Assembly: GCA_965215475.1 (NCBI GenBank)
Contig: OZ244061.1
Coordinates: 2,356,001 to 2,420,000, forward strand
Reading direction: 5' to 3'
Source of the DNA: Bin80 sp965215475
Lineage (GTDB): Bacteria; Bacteroidota; Rhodothermia; Rhodothermales; Bin80
DNA length: 64,000 nucleotides
Shown: positions 19,344 to 29,330 of the stretch, piece after piece
How the letters are laid out: the number at the start of each line of letters is the position of its first letter
How positions within the stretch are numbered: the stretch's first letter is position 1
Position numbers and translations under genes: made by a program
Notes under the pieces: generated by a model
Databases searched by the model: none
Seen by the model: only the letters and a program-made list of their open reading frames with translations
Told to the model about the DNA's origin: nothing

Positions 19344-21512
19344 ATGGTTTTTCAACACCAGAGTCACTCGTGGATGAGATTGACTTGGGGTATTTTCGTG
19401 ATTCTGTTTTTATGCAGATGGACTGCGATTGCTCAACCGGTACCGTCTGATTCCAGCCGCGCAGATTCAATACGCTCGGTACAGATGACTCCTATGGTTA
19501 TCACAGCTACCCGATCCGAGAAAGTTCTTGAGGATGTAGCGGTGCCGATAAGTGTGATTACCTCAGATATCATAGAACGAGAGGGAGCTTTACGCCTTGG
19601 CGATGTATTAGCGAATGAGATGGGGATGGCTTTGTTTGACGATCACGGTCTTGGACTGCAGGTACAGGGATTTGCCTCAGACTATACACTCATCTTACTT
19701 GACGGCGAACCGGTGATTGGTCGTACCGCTGGCACTCTTGATGTAGGTCGTATTACGTTGAAAGGTTTAAGCCGTTTAGAAATCGTACGGGGGCCATCTT
19801 CATCCCTCTACGGAAGTGAAGCTCTTGCTGGAGTCGTCAATTTGATTACGGCTCAACCGACTGAAGGAGTGCAAGGATCGGCTAGCTTTCGTATTGGCTC
19901 TCATGCAACTTCGGATATGTCGGTACAAATGGAAGGAGGGAAAGAGCGTTTTGGTGTACGATTTGTCGTCAATCGATATGCATCAGATGGTTACGATTTG
20001 ACGCCGAGTATTTATGGTCCTACGACCCCTTCCTTTGCTGACTGGACCGGGGATTTGCGAAGTCGTTTCGTTCTGTCGGATCGTATCCAAGTCAAGTTGG
20101 GTGCCCGAGGAGCCGTCGAAAATCAAGAGAGCGTATTTGCCTCTGGGACAGGCGGGCTTTCCGAGGATCGATACCATGATGAGGGTCGACGTCTAGAGTG
20201 GAGTATTCACCCGGAGATCAAAGTTCAACTGAACGATCGAATTCATCTGAATACGACCTTTTATGGGACCAGTTATCAGACAGAAACGCATCATCGCCGG
20301 CAGGATGATGGGTATATCAACCATGAAGACGAATTTGATCAGACACTTGCCAAGGCGGAGATGCAAGTGGATTTTCTTTGGGATGCAGAGCACTTGAGTA
20401 ATTTTGGAGTTGGGGTGATTGGCGAACAAATTGGGGGGAGTAGATATGGAGAAACAGGAAACAATCCCAATCCAGAATCAACTCAGTCCTATGCTTTCGC
20501 TCAGCATGAATGGCTAGTTTCGGATCTTCTCCATTTCAATACGAGTGTTCGTTTTGATCATCATTCCGATTACACGGCCAGAGTGACTCCGAAATTTGCC
20601 TTGCTGATCCGTCCCTCGGATAAAATCCGTTTTCGTGCAAGTGTTGGAAGTGGTTTCAAAGCACCTGCTTTTCGTCAGCTTTATCTGTCCTTTACCAATC
20701 CAGTCGGAGGATACTCTGTATTTGGCTCATTGCCGATGGCTGAAGGTATCATGCAATTGGAGGCAGAGGGGCAGATTGAGCAAAGTTTTTTTGATGTTTC
20801 TCGATTAGATCCCTTGTTAGCAGAAAGTTCTATTGCCCTGAACATAGGTGGATCTATAGAGCCATTCTCATGGCTGACTTTGCAGGCAAACGCATTCCAC
20901 AATAATGTCCGAGATCTAATTGAGACGCAACCGGTGGCCCAGAAAACCAACGGATCTTTTGTATATGGCTATTTTAATTTAGCCCGAATCTATACAAGAG
21001 GAATAGAACTTGAAGCAAAGATTGCATCGCAATTGGTAGGTCAGAGCTCGCTTGATGTGACTCTAGGGTATCAATTTTTACAAGCTCGGGATCGTGAGAT
21101 TGTCTCATCTCTCAAAGAAGGGACTGTATTTGGGCGCCTTCCAAATGGACGGGATTATCGTCTTGGTCTTGGGGATTACACAGGTATGTTTGGGCGTTCG
21201 CCCCATTCCGCATCTGTTCGCGCTGCTTATATCAACAGGGATCTCGATTTGATTTTCAGTGTCCAGGGACGTTGGCGTAGTCGCTATGGGTATCGGGATC
21301 TGGATGGAAACAATTTGGCGAATCGGCCGGATGAATTTGTCCCTGATTATGCGGTTCTTGGTGCAGCAGCCACCAAATCATTTACGGTCGTTCAGGCCAT
21401 TAGAGCAGTGGTACAGGTTGGTCTGGACAATGCTTTTAATCACACATATCCCACATTAGTGCCCTCACTTCCTGGGCGGCGGGGGTATGTATCTCTCGAA
21501 ATAAAATTCTAA
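19344..21512 (+). CDS. TonB-dependent outer-membrane receptor, probably for heme
   Basis: 722 aa from 19344; ATG 19374 (MRLTWGIFVILFLCRW) gives a tidier signal peptide. TonB-box-like region QMTPMVITATRSEKVLEDVAVP. Plug domain ~65-165 with QGFASDYTLILLDGEPV and RLEIVRGPSSSLYGSEALAGVVNLIT. The 22-strand barrel ends in GYVSLEIKF with terminal Phe. Two conserved barrel blocks are GSGFKAPAFRQLYLSF and FNHTYPTLVPSLPGRRGY. The stop abuts the HmuY-like gene, so both form one operon. Heme as substrate is inferred from that partner. Confidence 0.92.
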   Translation: MVFQHQSHSWMRLTWGIFVILFLCRWTAIAQPVPSDSSRADSIRSVQMTPMVITATRSEKVLEDVAVPISVITSDIIEREGALRLGDVLANEMGMALFDDHGLGLQVQGFASDYTLILLDGEPVIGRTAGTLDVGRITLKGLSRLEIVRGPSSSLYGSEALAGVVNLITAQPTEGVQGSASFRIGSHATSDMSVQMEGGKERFGVRFVVNRYASDGYDLTPSIYGPTTPSFADWTGDLRSRFVLSDRIQVKLGARGAVENQESVFASGTGGLSEDRYHDEGRRLEWSIHPEIKVQLNDRIHLNTTFYGTSYQTETHHRRQDDGYINHEDEFDQTLAKAEMQVDFLWDAEHLSNFGVGVIGEQIGGSRYGETGNNPNPESTQSYAFAQHEWLVSDLLHFNTSVRFDHHSDYTARVTPKFALLIRPSDKIRFRASVGSGFKAPAFRQLYLSFTNPVGGYSVFGSLPMAEGIMQLEAEGQIEQSFFDVSRLDPLLAESSIALNIGGSIEPFSWLTLQANAFHNNVRDLIETQPVAQKTNGSFVYGYFNLARIYTRGIELEAKIASQLVGQSSLDVTLGYQFLQARDREIVSSLKEGTVFGRLPNGRDYRLGLGDYTGMFGRSPHSASVRAAYINRDLDLIFSVQGRWRSRYGYRDLDGNNLANRPDEFVPDYAVLGAAATKSFTVVQAIRAVVQVGLDNAFNHTYPTLVPSLPGRRGYVSLEIKF

Positions 21513-22268
21513 ATGAATCAACCATCACATATCAGAAAGACACCAGCTATTTTTCGCAGTATCTGGTTATTAGTCGTCGCAATGGCTTTCTTCATTGCGT
21601 CCTGTGATAGCGCCGAAATGGATCCAGATCCGATCCCACTTGAAACATTGATGGCAAAAGATGTGCCGGCTGATCCTGTCTCAGGCAGAGATCCTACAAC
21701 AGGGCGGGCCATTTCAAATAATCTCTTTACATTCTATGATCTTGATGAAAACAAGATCGTTCTTTCTTCATCTGTAACGGACGCAAATCAACGCCGAGGG
21801 GATTCTACAGGAACGGTTTGGGATATAGGCTTCAGAGGCACGACGATTATATTCAATGGCGGAGAAAGTGGATCTGGCATGTCAAGTGCACAAATTATTG
21901 CTCAACCGTTTGACGAGGTCATTGAAGCACCAGAAGGTGAGTATATCATGGATGGGAAAAATGATTCTTGTCCACAAGTTCAGACACCAAGAGGCCCTGT
22001 ACCTGGTAGCACGCTTGCGATCTGCACAGGTTCTGGTAACGGGTGGTATAATTACGATGCCAATCAGGGGTTGATCAGCCCGATTCCAGGCCGAACTATT
22101 GTGATGAAAACTGCAACAGGAAACTACGCATCACTTCGTATTCTAAGCTATTACAAGGGAAATCCAAATCCGCCAGATCCCAACCAACCCTCTCGCCACT
22201 ATACTTTTGAATTCATTATTCAAACCGATGGTTCACGGGATCTCAGGAATACAACCCCCGACAGCTGA
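21513..22268 (+). CDS. HmuY-family heme-binding lipoprotein
   Basis: 251 aa beginning at the base after the receptor stop. Lipoprotein signal MAFFIASC places the protein on the outer membrane or cell surface. WDIGFRGTTIIFNGG is the HmuY signature, and the C-terminal YASLRILSYYKGNPNPPD and YTFEFIIQTDGS are typical HmuY strands. HmuY proteins capture heme and pass it to a partner TonB receptor. The heme-ligating residues cannot be assigned with confidence from sequence alone. Confidence 0.85.
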   Translation: MNQPSHIRKTPAIFRSIWLLVVAMAFFIASCDSAEMDPDPIPLETLMAKDVPADPVSGRDPTTGRAISNNLFTFYDLDENKIVLSSSVTDANQRRGDSTGTVWDIGFRGTTIIFNGGESGSGMSSAQIIAQPFDEVIEAPEGEYIMDGKNDSCPQVQTPRGPVPGSTLAICTGSGNGWYNYDANQGLISPIPGRTIVMKTATGNYASLRILSYYKGNPNPPDPNQPSRHYTFEFIIQTDGSRDLRNTTPDS

Positions 22269-22381
22269 AATGAAGAATTGATTCGGACTTTTACAGAAGA
22301 AGGAAATGCGCATTAAAGAAATCTTGCCGGCGAATTCTACAATGGGCATAGTTCATTTTGAACTTGATAGAGATTCTATTT

Positions 22382-22401
22382 GGGAGTGTGTCAAAGTTAG
22401 T
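22382..22401 (+). repeat. 20-bp repeat, copy 1 (IS-end-like)
   Basis: GGGAGTGTGTCAAAGTTAGT, identical to 35709-35728 and in the same orientation. It looks like the tip of an insertion sequence, possibly the left end of the decayed ISNCY-like element whose gene lies to the right. Confidence 0.6.
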
Positions 22402-22623
22402 GGGGTTTCGCGCGAATTTCTGGGTCATTATGTAGTGTGCGTCTAGAAAATGTTCATTTGCGAATTTTGTTCGGTGGTTGCTCCAGGCGCAATGACATTA
22501 TGCAGCCACATTTGGTAAAATATTGACGGAATTGATCCTGCCAGAGACGACTGAGATCACGAAATGACGTTCTTTTCTTCCCTACTCGTCTCGATTGGAC
22601 GCAGCTCTGTGATCCGCCCATGT

Positions 22624-24706
22624 CAAAACTTAACCCTATTTTTTTCTGAAAAAAGCGCAGATTTCCCGCACCATTTGGATGGATTTTTTAAAAAATGATG
22701 TTGTTCAAGGAGCAATGGCGGGAGTCTGATTCGGTTTGATGAACCGAATCAACACAGAGACTTGATCTTCAGAAGTTTGAATACTTGACGTTGGGTCGGG
22801 GTCAGTTCATTGTCCACAAACTTCACTTCGTGATCCTCGTCGGCCTTTACGTTTAGAACGCCCGTTACACGGCATACCCCAGAGAGTTCTTCCATGATGG
22901 ACTCAAAACTCTTGGGTCTTTCCGCGTCTTTGGTCTTCTTGTTGTGTGCGTTCCTCTTTGCATTCTTGACCGGCTCCACCATATTATCTCTCTGGGCTCT
23001 TTTTGCTTCCAGATCCTCTTCGGCAAACGTGATGGGGGCAAGTTTCTTTCGTAGATGGTATTCTACATAATAGGCCAGCATACATAAAAAGACATGAGCA
23101 ATGACCCGCTCGGATTTGACATGATGGATGGGGCGTACGCGCAGAGAGATGGATTTCATCACGCGGAAGGCGCGCTCTACGGCGGACCGTCGTTGGTAGT
23201 CCGACACCGACTGCTCAGCGGGCTGTTTCAAGCTGGACCGGATCGCATAGACCCCATCCAGGCGCTCGGCCCTCTGAATCGCCTCCGCATTATGGGTATA
23301 CGAGAAATACCCTTCCTCGATCTCAAGGAGATAGAATTTCTTTAATTTGTGTTTCCCCAGTGCACGCTCCACGCGCATTCCAATCTTGGCCTTGTCTTTG
23401 AGTCGGCGGGGTGTACGGGTGGTTGCCGCAAGGATCTGGTCCAATTTTGCGTCGGCCTTCGCCAAAAGATCCTCACGGGTTTTCTTAGTCTTTGCCGCCT
23501 GAAAGGGGTTCCTGCATAGCACGAGGCGTTCCTTGGGATAGAGATCGCTTTGAATCTCCACCAGATCCTGTTGGTCAAACAAGCTCATTTGCGTTTTCTC
23601 TTGCTCCACCACCTCACGGATCTCCTGTTTTTGCATGCCCGTAATCCAATCCAACCCCACAGGGATGATCTCCTCCTGAATCTGTTTCTGCTTCAAAAGC
23701 CCGCGATCTCCGACCAAGATCACATGCTTGAACCCAAACGTATTTTGGAGCTTGGAGATCTGAGCGCCAAGGGTCTTGATATCGGGGGTATTGCCAGGAA
23801 AGACGTCTACGGAGACCGGACATCCTTCCTTATCGGTCATCAATCCATACACCATTTGTTTTTTCCCTTTTTTCTTGTCCCGGTTATAGCCATATGCTCC
23901 AAATGCATTTTTATCGCCCTCCAAGTAGCTGCTGGTCACATCATACAGCACCATTCCACCTTCGGTGAGATGGCGTTTGGCTAACTTGCATTCGATCTTG
24001 GTCTTGCAGGCGGCCAATTCATCCATGGCCTCATAGAGATCATTCTGGTCCACATGCTTGAGGTCAAGTTCTTCATGGAGCGTTGTGATACAGCTCAACA
24101 TGTCACTGGTCTGCAGTTTGCTGGCGGGCTTGATGACCCGGGCCGCAATCATGCCGAGAACCAATCGTCGAAAGCGCGAATTCTTTGGCGCAATGAGGGA
24201 TGTCATTTTGAGATGCTTCATCATGTGTAGAACCACCGCAACATGCCCATGGTGCCGGGTACGCTGGGAGTGCAGTGCCTCCTTGAAGGACTGGATGGCA
24301 TGGCCTCCCTGCAAGAGCGTTCGCAGTCCTTCGCGAATGGGTTCGGGAAGGTGCGTTACATTGGCGATGGTTTTTTTGATGGTTCGTTTGCCGTCTCGTG
24401 TGGAGGTTCGCACGAGCCAGGTGGAGGGGGAATTGCGGTTCGGGATTTCGGCTAAATACATGGGCTCAAATAGGTTTGCTAAAACGTAAATATACGACAT
24501 AAATTGCAATAAATAACCCAAAATCAACAAATATTTACATGGGCGCACTTTTTAAAATGAATCTGGGGATCAAAAACGCACAAAAACATATGCTTAGCAT
24601 ACACAAAAAGGCAGATTCAGACCGAAAAACGGGGCGGAGGAAGGGAAAAAGAGGACGTTTTTAACCAAAAAATCCTACGTTCAGGAAAAAATAGGGTTAA
24701 GTTTTG
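22624..24706 (-). mobile_element. IS1634-family element, copy A
   Basis: Ends are perfect inverted repeats starting CAAAACTTAACCCTATTTTT at 22624 and its complement ending at 24706. CCATGT is duplicated on both sides (22618-22623 and 24707-24712). 2083 bp. Nearly identical to the 2092-bp copy at 59609-61700, which is in the opposite orientation. Confidence 0.93.
22749..24461 (-). CDS. IS1634-family DDE transposase, copy A
   Basis: 570 aa from MYLAEIPNRNSPST at 24461; the frame is open further upstream to 24548. Catalytic acidic residues: MVLYDVTSSYLEGDKN (Asp), ILVGDRGLLKQKQ (Asp) and RSAVERAFRVMKS (Glu). C-terminal low-complexity basic region before the conserved VTGVLNVKADEDHEV. It lacks three residues (DKT after SDML) present in copy B. 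Intact and probably active. Confidence 0.93.
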   Translation of the reverse strand: MYLAEIPNRNSPSTWLVRTSTRDGKRTIKKTIANVTHLPEPIREGLRTLLQGGHAIQSFKEALHSQRTRHHGHVAVVLHMMKHLKMTSLIAPKNSRFRRLVLGMIAARVIKPASKLQTSDMLSCITTLHEELDLKHVDQNDLYEAMDELAACKTKIECKLAKRHLTEGGMVLYDVTSSYLEGDKNAFGAYGYNRDKKKGKKQMVYGLMTDKEGCPVSVDVFPGNTPDIKTLGAQISKLQNTFGFKHVILVGDRGLLKQKQIQEEIIPVGLDWITGMQKQEIREVVEQEKTQMSLFDQQDLVEIQSDLYPKERLVLCRNPFQAAKTKKTREDLLAKADAKLDQILAATTRTPRRLKDKAKIGMRVERALGKHKLKKFYLLEIEEGYFSYTHNAEAIQRAERLDGVYAIRSSLKQPAEQSVSDYQRRSAVERAFRVMKSISLRVRPIHHVKSERVIAHVFLCMLAYYVEYHLRKKLAPITFAEEDLEAKRAQRDNMVEPVKNAKRNAHNKKTKDAERPKSFESIMEELSGVCRVTGVLNVKADEDHEVKFVDNELTPTQRQVFKLLKIKSLC

Positions 24707-24712
24707 CCATGT

Positions 24713-26286
24713 GAGCGACTTGTTTTTTTCTGGATGCGCAGAGGAGGACTAGGCCGCGTGGCGATATCGTTGGCATTTCCACCGCTTGCGTCGCGTTCGT
24801 TCTTCGGCGCGTACCCGCGTTCCCAGCCGGCAAATAATCGCGGCCAGTACGGACGTGGCCACCGTCCGCTGAACCCCCTCTGGGCTGTATTCACGGACCA
24901 GAGACAAGCCTCGGTGGTTCAGATGATTCAGGCAGGATTCAATCCCCGAGTGCCCCTTTCGAGCCGCTTGATCGGCCGGATCATTCTGGCGCTCGCGTTC
25001 GTGTGTCTTCCTTTTTCCGGCATCGCCAGTTTTTCATCCAACTGCCTCTGGACTATAAAATCCTAGGTTAAATGAACAAGTCATCGAGATCCCCGGATCC
25101 TGTGCTTCTATGTGATCCACCAACGCAATGGCCGCGTCCTTGTCGGTTCCTTTCCAGATCATCTCGTACCCCAATACGAATTGATCTTCATCCTCCATCA
25201 CGGGAACGCTCAACTCACACAGAATTCCTGGTTTCCTTTTGACGATCCAGCGGGGAAACGGCTTGAAGATCGAGTAGACGTTTTCATGGCTGGGAATCGG
25301 TTCCTACTTGAAAATTCGCCGTCGAATCTGATTGGAAAATCGGGCCACGTAGTCCAGATACATGCAAATCTGTTGCCGTGCGTCACACAGGAGCTGCAAG
25401 GTATGTGGATCGTTCTGAGACGGGCTTGGCTCGAATCGTTTGTTCCAGTGCATCAAGAAAGAAGCGGGCTTTCTTTGCCATTCGGAGACAAAAATGCAGA
25501 TCGGTGCGGACCTTCGAGAGTTTGTATTCCGGGCTGCGTCCTTTCCGCGAGGACGGATATTTTTTGCGGAGGTTCTCGCGCAAACTTTTGTGCGGTCTCC
25601 ATCCAGAACGCTCAAGCGTGCGGGCAAGGTTGGCGCGAACCCGAATCAGGCAGCGGGTTGCATCCTGGAGCAGGCGCAAATCGGTTGGAACAGGAACATT
25701 GGTTTTGACCGGTTTTGAGTCGCTCCGACACTTAAGGGGCGCTTCTTCGTTCCTGCCGACGGTTCGGTGCCCCAAGTGTACGACCCGTTGATTGACCTTC
25801 CGGAGCAGTTCAGGGCTCAGGGCCGACACATTCTGATGAATGCCCGCACGAGTGTACCGGGTCGAATCGGTTTCCCCATGCCCCATCATGTGTCGCAAGA
25901 CCTGGGGATCGTTCGCCAGAAAGGTTAATAGATCATCGCTGCAATGTATTCAAGCCCGCCAAGACGAGAATCTGCCAAACCTCCATTCCGGGGCGTCCAC
26001 GCCGTTTGTTGCCCCCGGGCTGGTAGGTCTCCAGAAGTGCCATCCATTTCGTACGGGTTTGTGGATCCACAAAGATCTTCTGAAGTCCATCGAGATAGAC
26101 TTGAACCCTATCTCGGTCGGTTGGATGGAGAGGAAGGTCCTCAATGGGGATGGGATCGATGGACATTTGGAAATCGTACGTTTTTCGCATCAAAAAAACT
26201 CGAAGATTCGCAGTATTTTCCTTGTACGCCCCAGCTTGGAGGCGGGCCGCATTCTTCACGAAGAAAAATTGTGAGAGAAAACCCAC
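24713..26286 (-). pseudogene. ISNCY-like transposase remnant, frameshifted
   Basis: Read right to left. MRKTYDFQMSIDPIPIEDL and GNKRRGRPGMEVWQILVLAG (N-terminal region), then after a shift MRHMMGHGETDSTRYTRAGI, NVSALSPELLRKVNQRVVHLGH and KPVKTNVPVPTDLRLLQDATR (catalytic Asp region). Further pieces downstream read YSIFKPFPRWIVKRKPG, CSFNLGFYSP (second Asp) and GIESCLNHLNHRGLSLVREY (Glu). This order is that of an ISNCY/IS5-like transposase. Stops and shifts are numerous. IS1634 copy A sits at its 3' end. Confidence 0.75.
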
Positions 26287-26512
26287 TCCCCAGATGCTTC
26301 CAGTGCGATTCTTGAAGAAATAAAACCTCCCTTGAAAACCAATGCTCCCGAAGATGCCTCCATAAGATTTACCGTGAAAAATCGGGAGAATTGTGACAAA
26401 ATACGCCCTTAGAAAGCCTAAAGAGCATGTTTTTCGCTATCTTAGGTATTTTGCGGACGGGCACTATGTAAGCAACTATGCGAGAGACTCGTTTAACTCA
26501 TTAGCATTTAGA

Positions 26513-28321
26513 TCATTCTTCAATTGACTGAAAATAGCACCAGAAATCTCCGGTCAATCGTTGATTTATTTCCGGTAAGTTTGATTCAAGATATGTCCAG
26601 AATTCTTTTCTCTTTGCCCATTCGGAAAAATTCTGAACATGTCTATCGTCGGAATACAGAGTATTTTTGACGATTTTTGCAATCAAGGCAAGTTGGTCAA
26701 CGAATGAATCACTGACCCTTTGCTCCCTCCAGATCTTTTGGTGATTCAGGATCATGCCTTTATTTTTTACGAGAGCGCTGGTTGCAGAGAGCGTATAAGC
26801 GACGATATTAGCCCTGTAGCCGCTTCGATTTCGATACCAATCTTGGCGAGAAACCATGCGCTCAGTCGCCTTAAAAACGATACCTCGAGCAATAATTCGG
26901 ATGAAATAATCTTTGTTGAATTGTTCCTTTGACTCCTGCCAGGCCTCTTCAATCCGCTGCATATACTGGATGAAATTCTTTTGCGCTCCAAGATTCACCC
27001 AATGTGGGCTTTCATCCCAAACATTTTCAAATTTAGCAAGATCTGTTTTTGTGAATTTTGTGGGATATTCAGCCTTGAAGCGTTTCTTTTCCGCATCCGT
27101 TTTTCTAGATTGTTCGTCGGCATATTGTCCTCGCGAGCGTTCATAGAACCACTTGGTGCCATTTAATTCACCTTCAACGGCAGGTGCCCATACCTGACGC
27201 GAGAGTTTTTCTATTTCGATGTGGAACGGATGGTTCGACCGCAGATCTGGAATACTCACTCTATTTTGAGTGTTTGCATACTTTGCGATGTTCTGTACCA
27301 TTTCTGGCCCGAAGTTGTCACTAATCTCAGAAATCTTCATCTGAACAAAAACTTTTGATAGATCTGGAGCATTTTTTAGTTGAGATGCGTGATAAACTGA
27401 AGCAGTCGTCTGTCCTCCATTCACGATCTGTAGGTCTTCAATACGAATAATCCGGGATCCGTTATCATTGAGCTTTATATTTCGTGCCGTTGCGGTAATT
27501 CCGTTGTTATAGGCAAAAAATTTATCAGGATTATCCAGAAGTGTGTTACGGATTCCTTTGTTTACATTACCTCGTGCCTGCAAGAAGCAGCGTACGTTCT
27601 GCTCCAATAGGCGGGCCCCATATTCTTCATATAAACTGGCTAGAATTTTTCCAGAAATAACGGCGAGATATGCCTTAAAGGTATTGGGGCCAACATGTGC
27701 TCTGAGACAGGGTACTCCCTGCTGAAACTTAGCAACGAGATCTACAACCAGCGGCTCTCGACCTCCTCGTGAGCTGTATTGACGGTACAGTCTTGAGATA
27801 TCCCAGACAGAGTATACTGCTTTGACACCACCCAAATCTTGGTTGTCGATTACCTTACTATGAGTACTGAGATGTCGTTCGGAGGATAAGATGAAATTGA
27901 CCCGCCGAATTCGGCTCTTATGATCATAAATTAAGCGGGCCAATTGGTACTCAGGAGATGTCTCATCAAAATCCAAGTAGAGTAGATCATTTTTTGAAGT
28001 CAGAAAAAATCGGCGAATCTGCTTAAACTCGTTCTCATAGTCCCTTTTATAAAAGGACTCGAGAGTCTTCCGGTGTTCAAAATCAGTGACGTGTAAATCT
28101 AGGATTGTTTCTCCTGGGTGAAAAAAATATCCGTCAACTTTCATGCCTCCTCGACCACTTCGGTGATAGTGACAATGTTCAAATCCCTCGATATGACCAG
28201 CTTCAGTCAATTCTTGTGAGACTTTATCTATGAAAGCGGTACGCTGAAACTCTCCATTGGTCATATCAATCTGCAGTTGCGCAAGGAATTCTTGGAAATA
28301 ATCTTCAATAGTCATTTGCAT
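26513..28321 (-). CDS. AIPR-family protein of the Mza-type defence operon
   Basis: 602 aa. The AIPR (abortive phage infection) core is visible as CFLQARGNVNKGIRNTL, DKFFAYNNGITATARNIK and IVNGGQTTASVYHASQL (residues ~240-310). AIPR proteins occur in phage-defence loci and are the last component of MutL-Z1-DUF-AIPR systems. The N-terminal ~200 residues include PGETILDLHVTDFEH, which may be a nuclease-like fold with a D..D/E pattern; the biochemical role is unproven. The start lies 3 bp after the DUF4420 gene stop, so translation is likely coupled. Confidence 0.88.
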   Translation of the reverse strand: MQMTIEDYFQEFLAQLQIDMTNGEFQRTAFIDKVSQELTEAGHIEGFEHCHYHRSGRGGMKVDGYFFHPGETILDLHVTDFEHRKTLESFYKRDYENEFKQIRRFFLTSKNDLLYLDFDETSPEYQLARLIYDHKSRIRRVNFILSSERHLSTHSKVIDNQDLGGVKAVYSVWDISRLYRQYSSRGGREPLVVDLVAKFQQGVPCLRAHVGPNTFKAYLAVISGKILASLYEEYGARLLEQNVRCFLQARGNVNKGIRNTLLDNPDKFFAYNNGITATARNIKLNDNGSRIIRIEDLQIVNGGQTTASVYHASQLKNAPDLSKVFVQMKISEISDNFGPEMVQNIAKYANTQNRVSIPDLRSNHPFHIEIEKLSRQVWAPAVEGELNGTKWFYERSRGQYADEQSRKTDAEKKRFKAEYPTKFTKTDLAKFENVWDESPHWVNLGAQKNFIQYMQRIEEAWQESKEQFNKDYFIRIIARGIVFKATERMVSRQDWYRNRSGYRANIVAYTLSATSALVKNKGMILNHQKIWREQRVSDSFVDQLALIAKIVKNTLYSDDRHVQNFSEWAKRKEFWTYLESNLPEINQRLTGDFWCYFQSIEE

Positions 28322-28324
28322 TAT

Positions 28325-29290
28325 TCAATTCCAGATAGTTTCAATTGGACAAGAAAATGGGTTCGCGTCACTAATCTGTAGGGTATATCTTACATTCTGG
28401 ATTCCTTTGGGGAGTTCAGATCGGACTATTCTAGGGAAAACATCAGTAACTCGATAAACATATATTTCAGCGACTTGAAATAATGGTTCGTCGTACTGAT
28501 ATAGTTCGGCATATCCAGCAGTTGCCAGTTTTAATTGGTATTCTTCAAGTGCCGAACTCTCTGCCAGATCGTCTTCAATCTTTTGCACCATTTCATTGAG
28601 AGATAGAGCAGAGGGTAGCTCGGCATTCTCAATGATATGCTCAACCATTAGGTATAGGTTTTTGACAGGGCTTTCTAACTGATCTTCAGAGGAAATATGG
28701 ACAAGATTGGGTCTTTCGTTTGAAACGGTTTTAATTTCGACAGCTGTGCTCTCAAATACAAAGTCCTGATTTCCGCCCTTCGGCCCATTCCATGCATTCA
28801 GTGCATCATTTTTTTTGAGTTTATTAGTATAGAGGCATCGAAGAAAATACAATTCTGCAAAAAGGCCTCTGACCTCCGCAGGTGATAAAATCTGAGGTCT
28901 TTCACCGGCAAGAAATCGTTGCCAGCGTTTCAATTGATTCAAGATTATTGTTAATGCAGTCCTTGAGTCAGATGTTTTTCTGAGACTGCGTACCAGCGTT
29001 CTACACAGAGCATGGAATAGGTCAAGATTGATATGGCTGACCAGTGTGATAACTAAGGTTTGTGTACGACTTTCAGGTCGTTGCTGAAGATCGAGCTCAA
29101 TACCCTGAATATTCAGATTTGCATTGAAGAAAATCTTACGATGATCTCCGTCAAGATTTGCAATGAGGAGGCAGTGTCCATGCACGTCTTTGCCCCAGTA
29201 GATAGGAATCAGTAGGTCAGCATTGACCATCCGGACATTATAGTCCACATTTGACTGCTGAATATCGTCCCAAGGAGTAGAATGAGCCAT
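28325..29290 (-). CDS. DUF4420 / PD-(D/E)XK-like protein of the Mza-type operon
   Basis: 321 aa. FAELYFLRCLY (Glu), then GPKGGNQDFVFESTAVEIKTV with D...EIK gives a PD-(D/E)XK nuclease core around residues 143-192. The domain matches the PD-(D/E)XK motif protein family formerly DUF4420. In this operon class it is the likely DNA-cleaving partner of the ATPases. Lies 40 bp downstream of the Z1 gene. Confidence 0.88.
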   Translation of the reverse strand: MAHSTPWDDIQQSNVDYNVRMVNADLLIPIYWGKDVHGHCLLIANLDGDHRKIFFNANLNIQGIELDLQQRPESRTQTLVITLVSHINLDLFHALCRTLVRSLRKTSDSRTALTIILNQLKRWQRFLAGERPQILSPAEVRGLFAELYFLRCLYTNKLKKNDALNAWNGPKGGNQDFVFESTAVEIKTVSNERPNLVHISSEDQLESPVKNLYLMVEHIIENAELPSALSLNEMVQKIEDDLAESSALEEYQLKLATAGYAELYQYDEPLFQVAEIYVYRVTDVFPRIVRSELPKGIQNVRYTLQISDANPFSCPIETIWN

Positions 29291-29330
29291 GGTGTTAATC
29301 TGGAAATAACTTTGTTTTCAAAATCAATAA

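Noticed and set aside
23094..24489. Long open frames antisense to the IS1634 transposase, and the matching set at 59826-61230
   Set aside because: Shadows of the transposase codon structure; they are the same in both copies and match nothing.
24704..25791. Plus-strand frames of 92-198 codons right of IS1634 copy A
   Set aside because: The minus strand carries recognisable ISNCY-like transposase pieces; the plus frames are their shadows.
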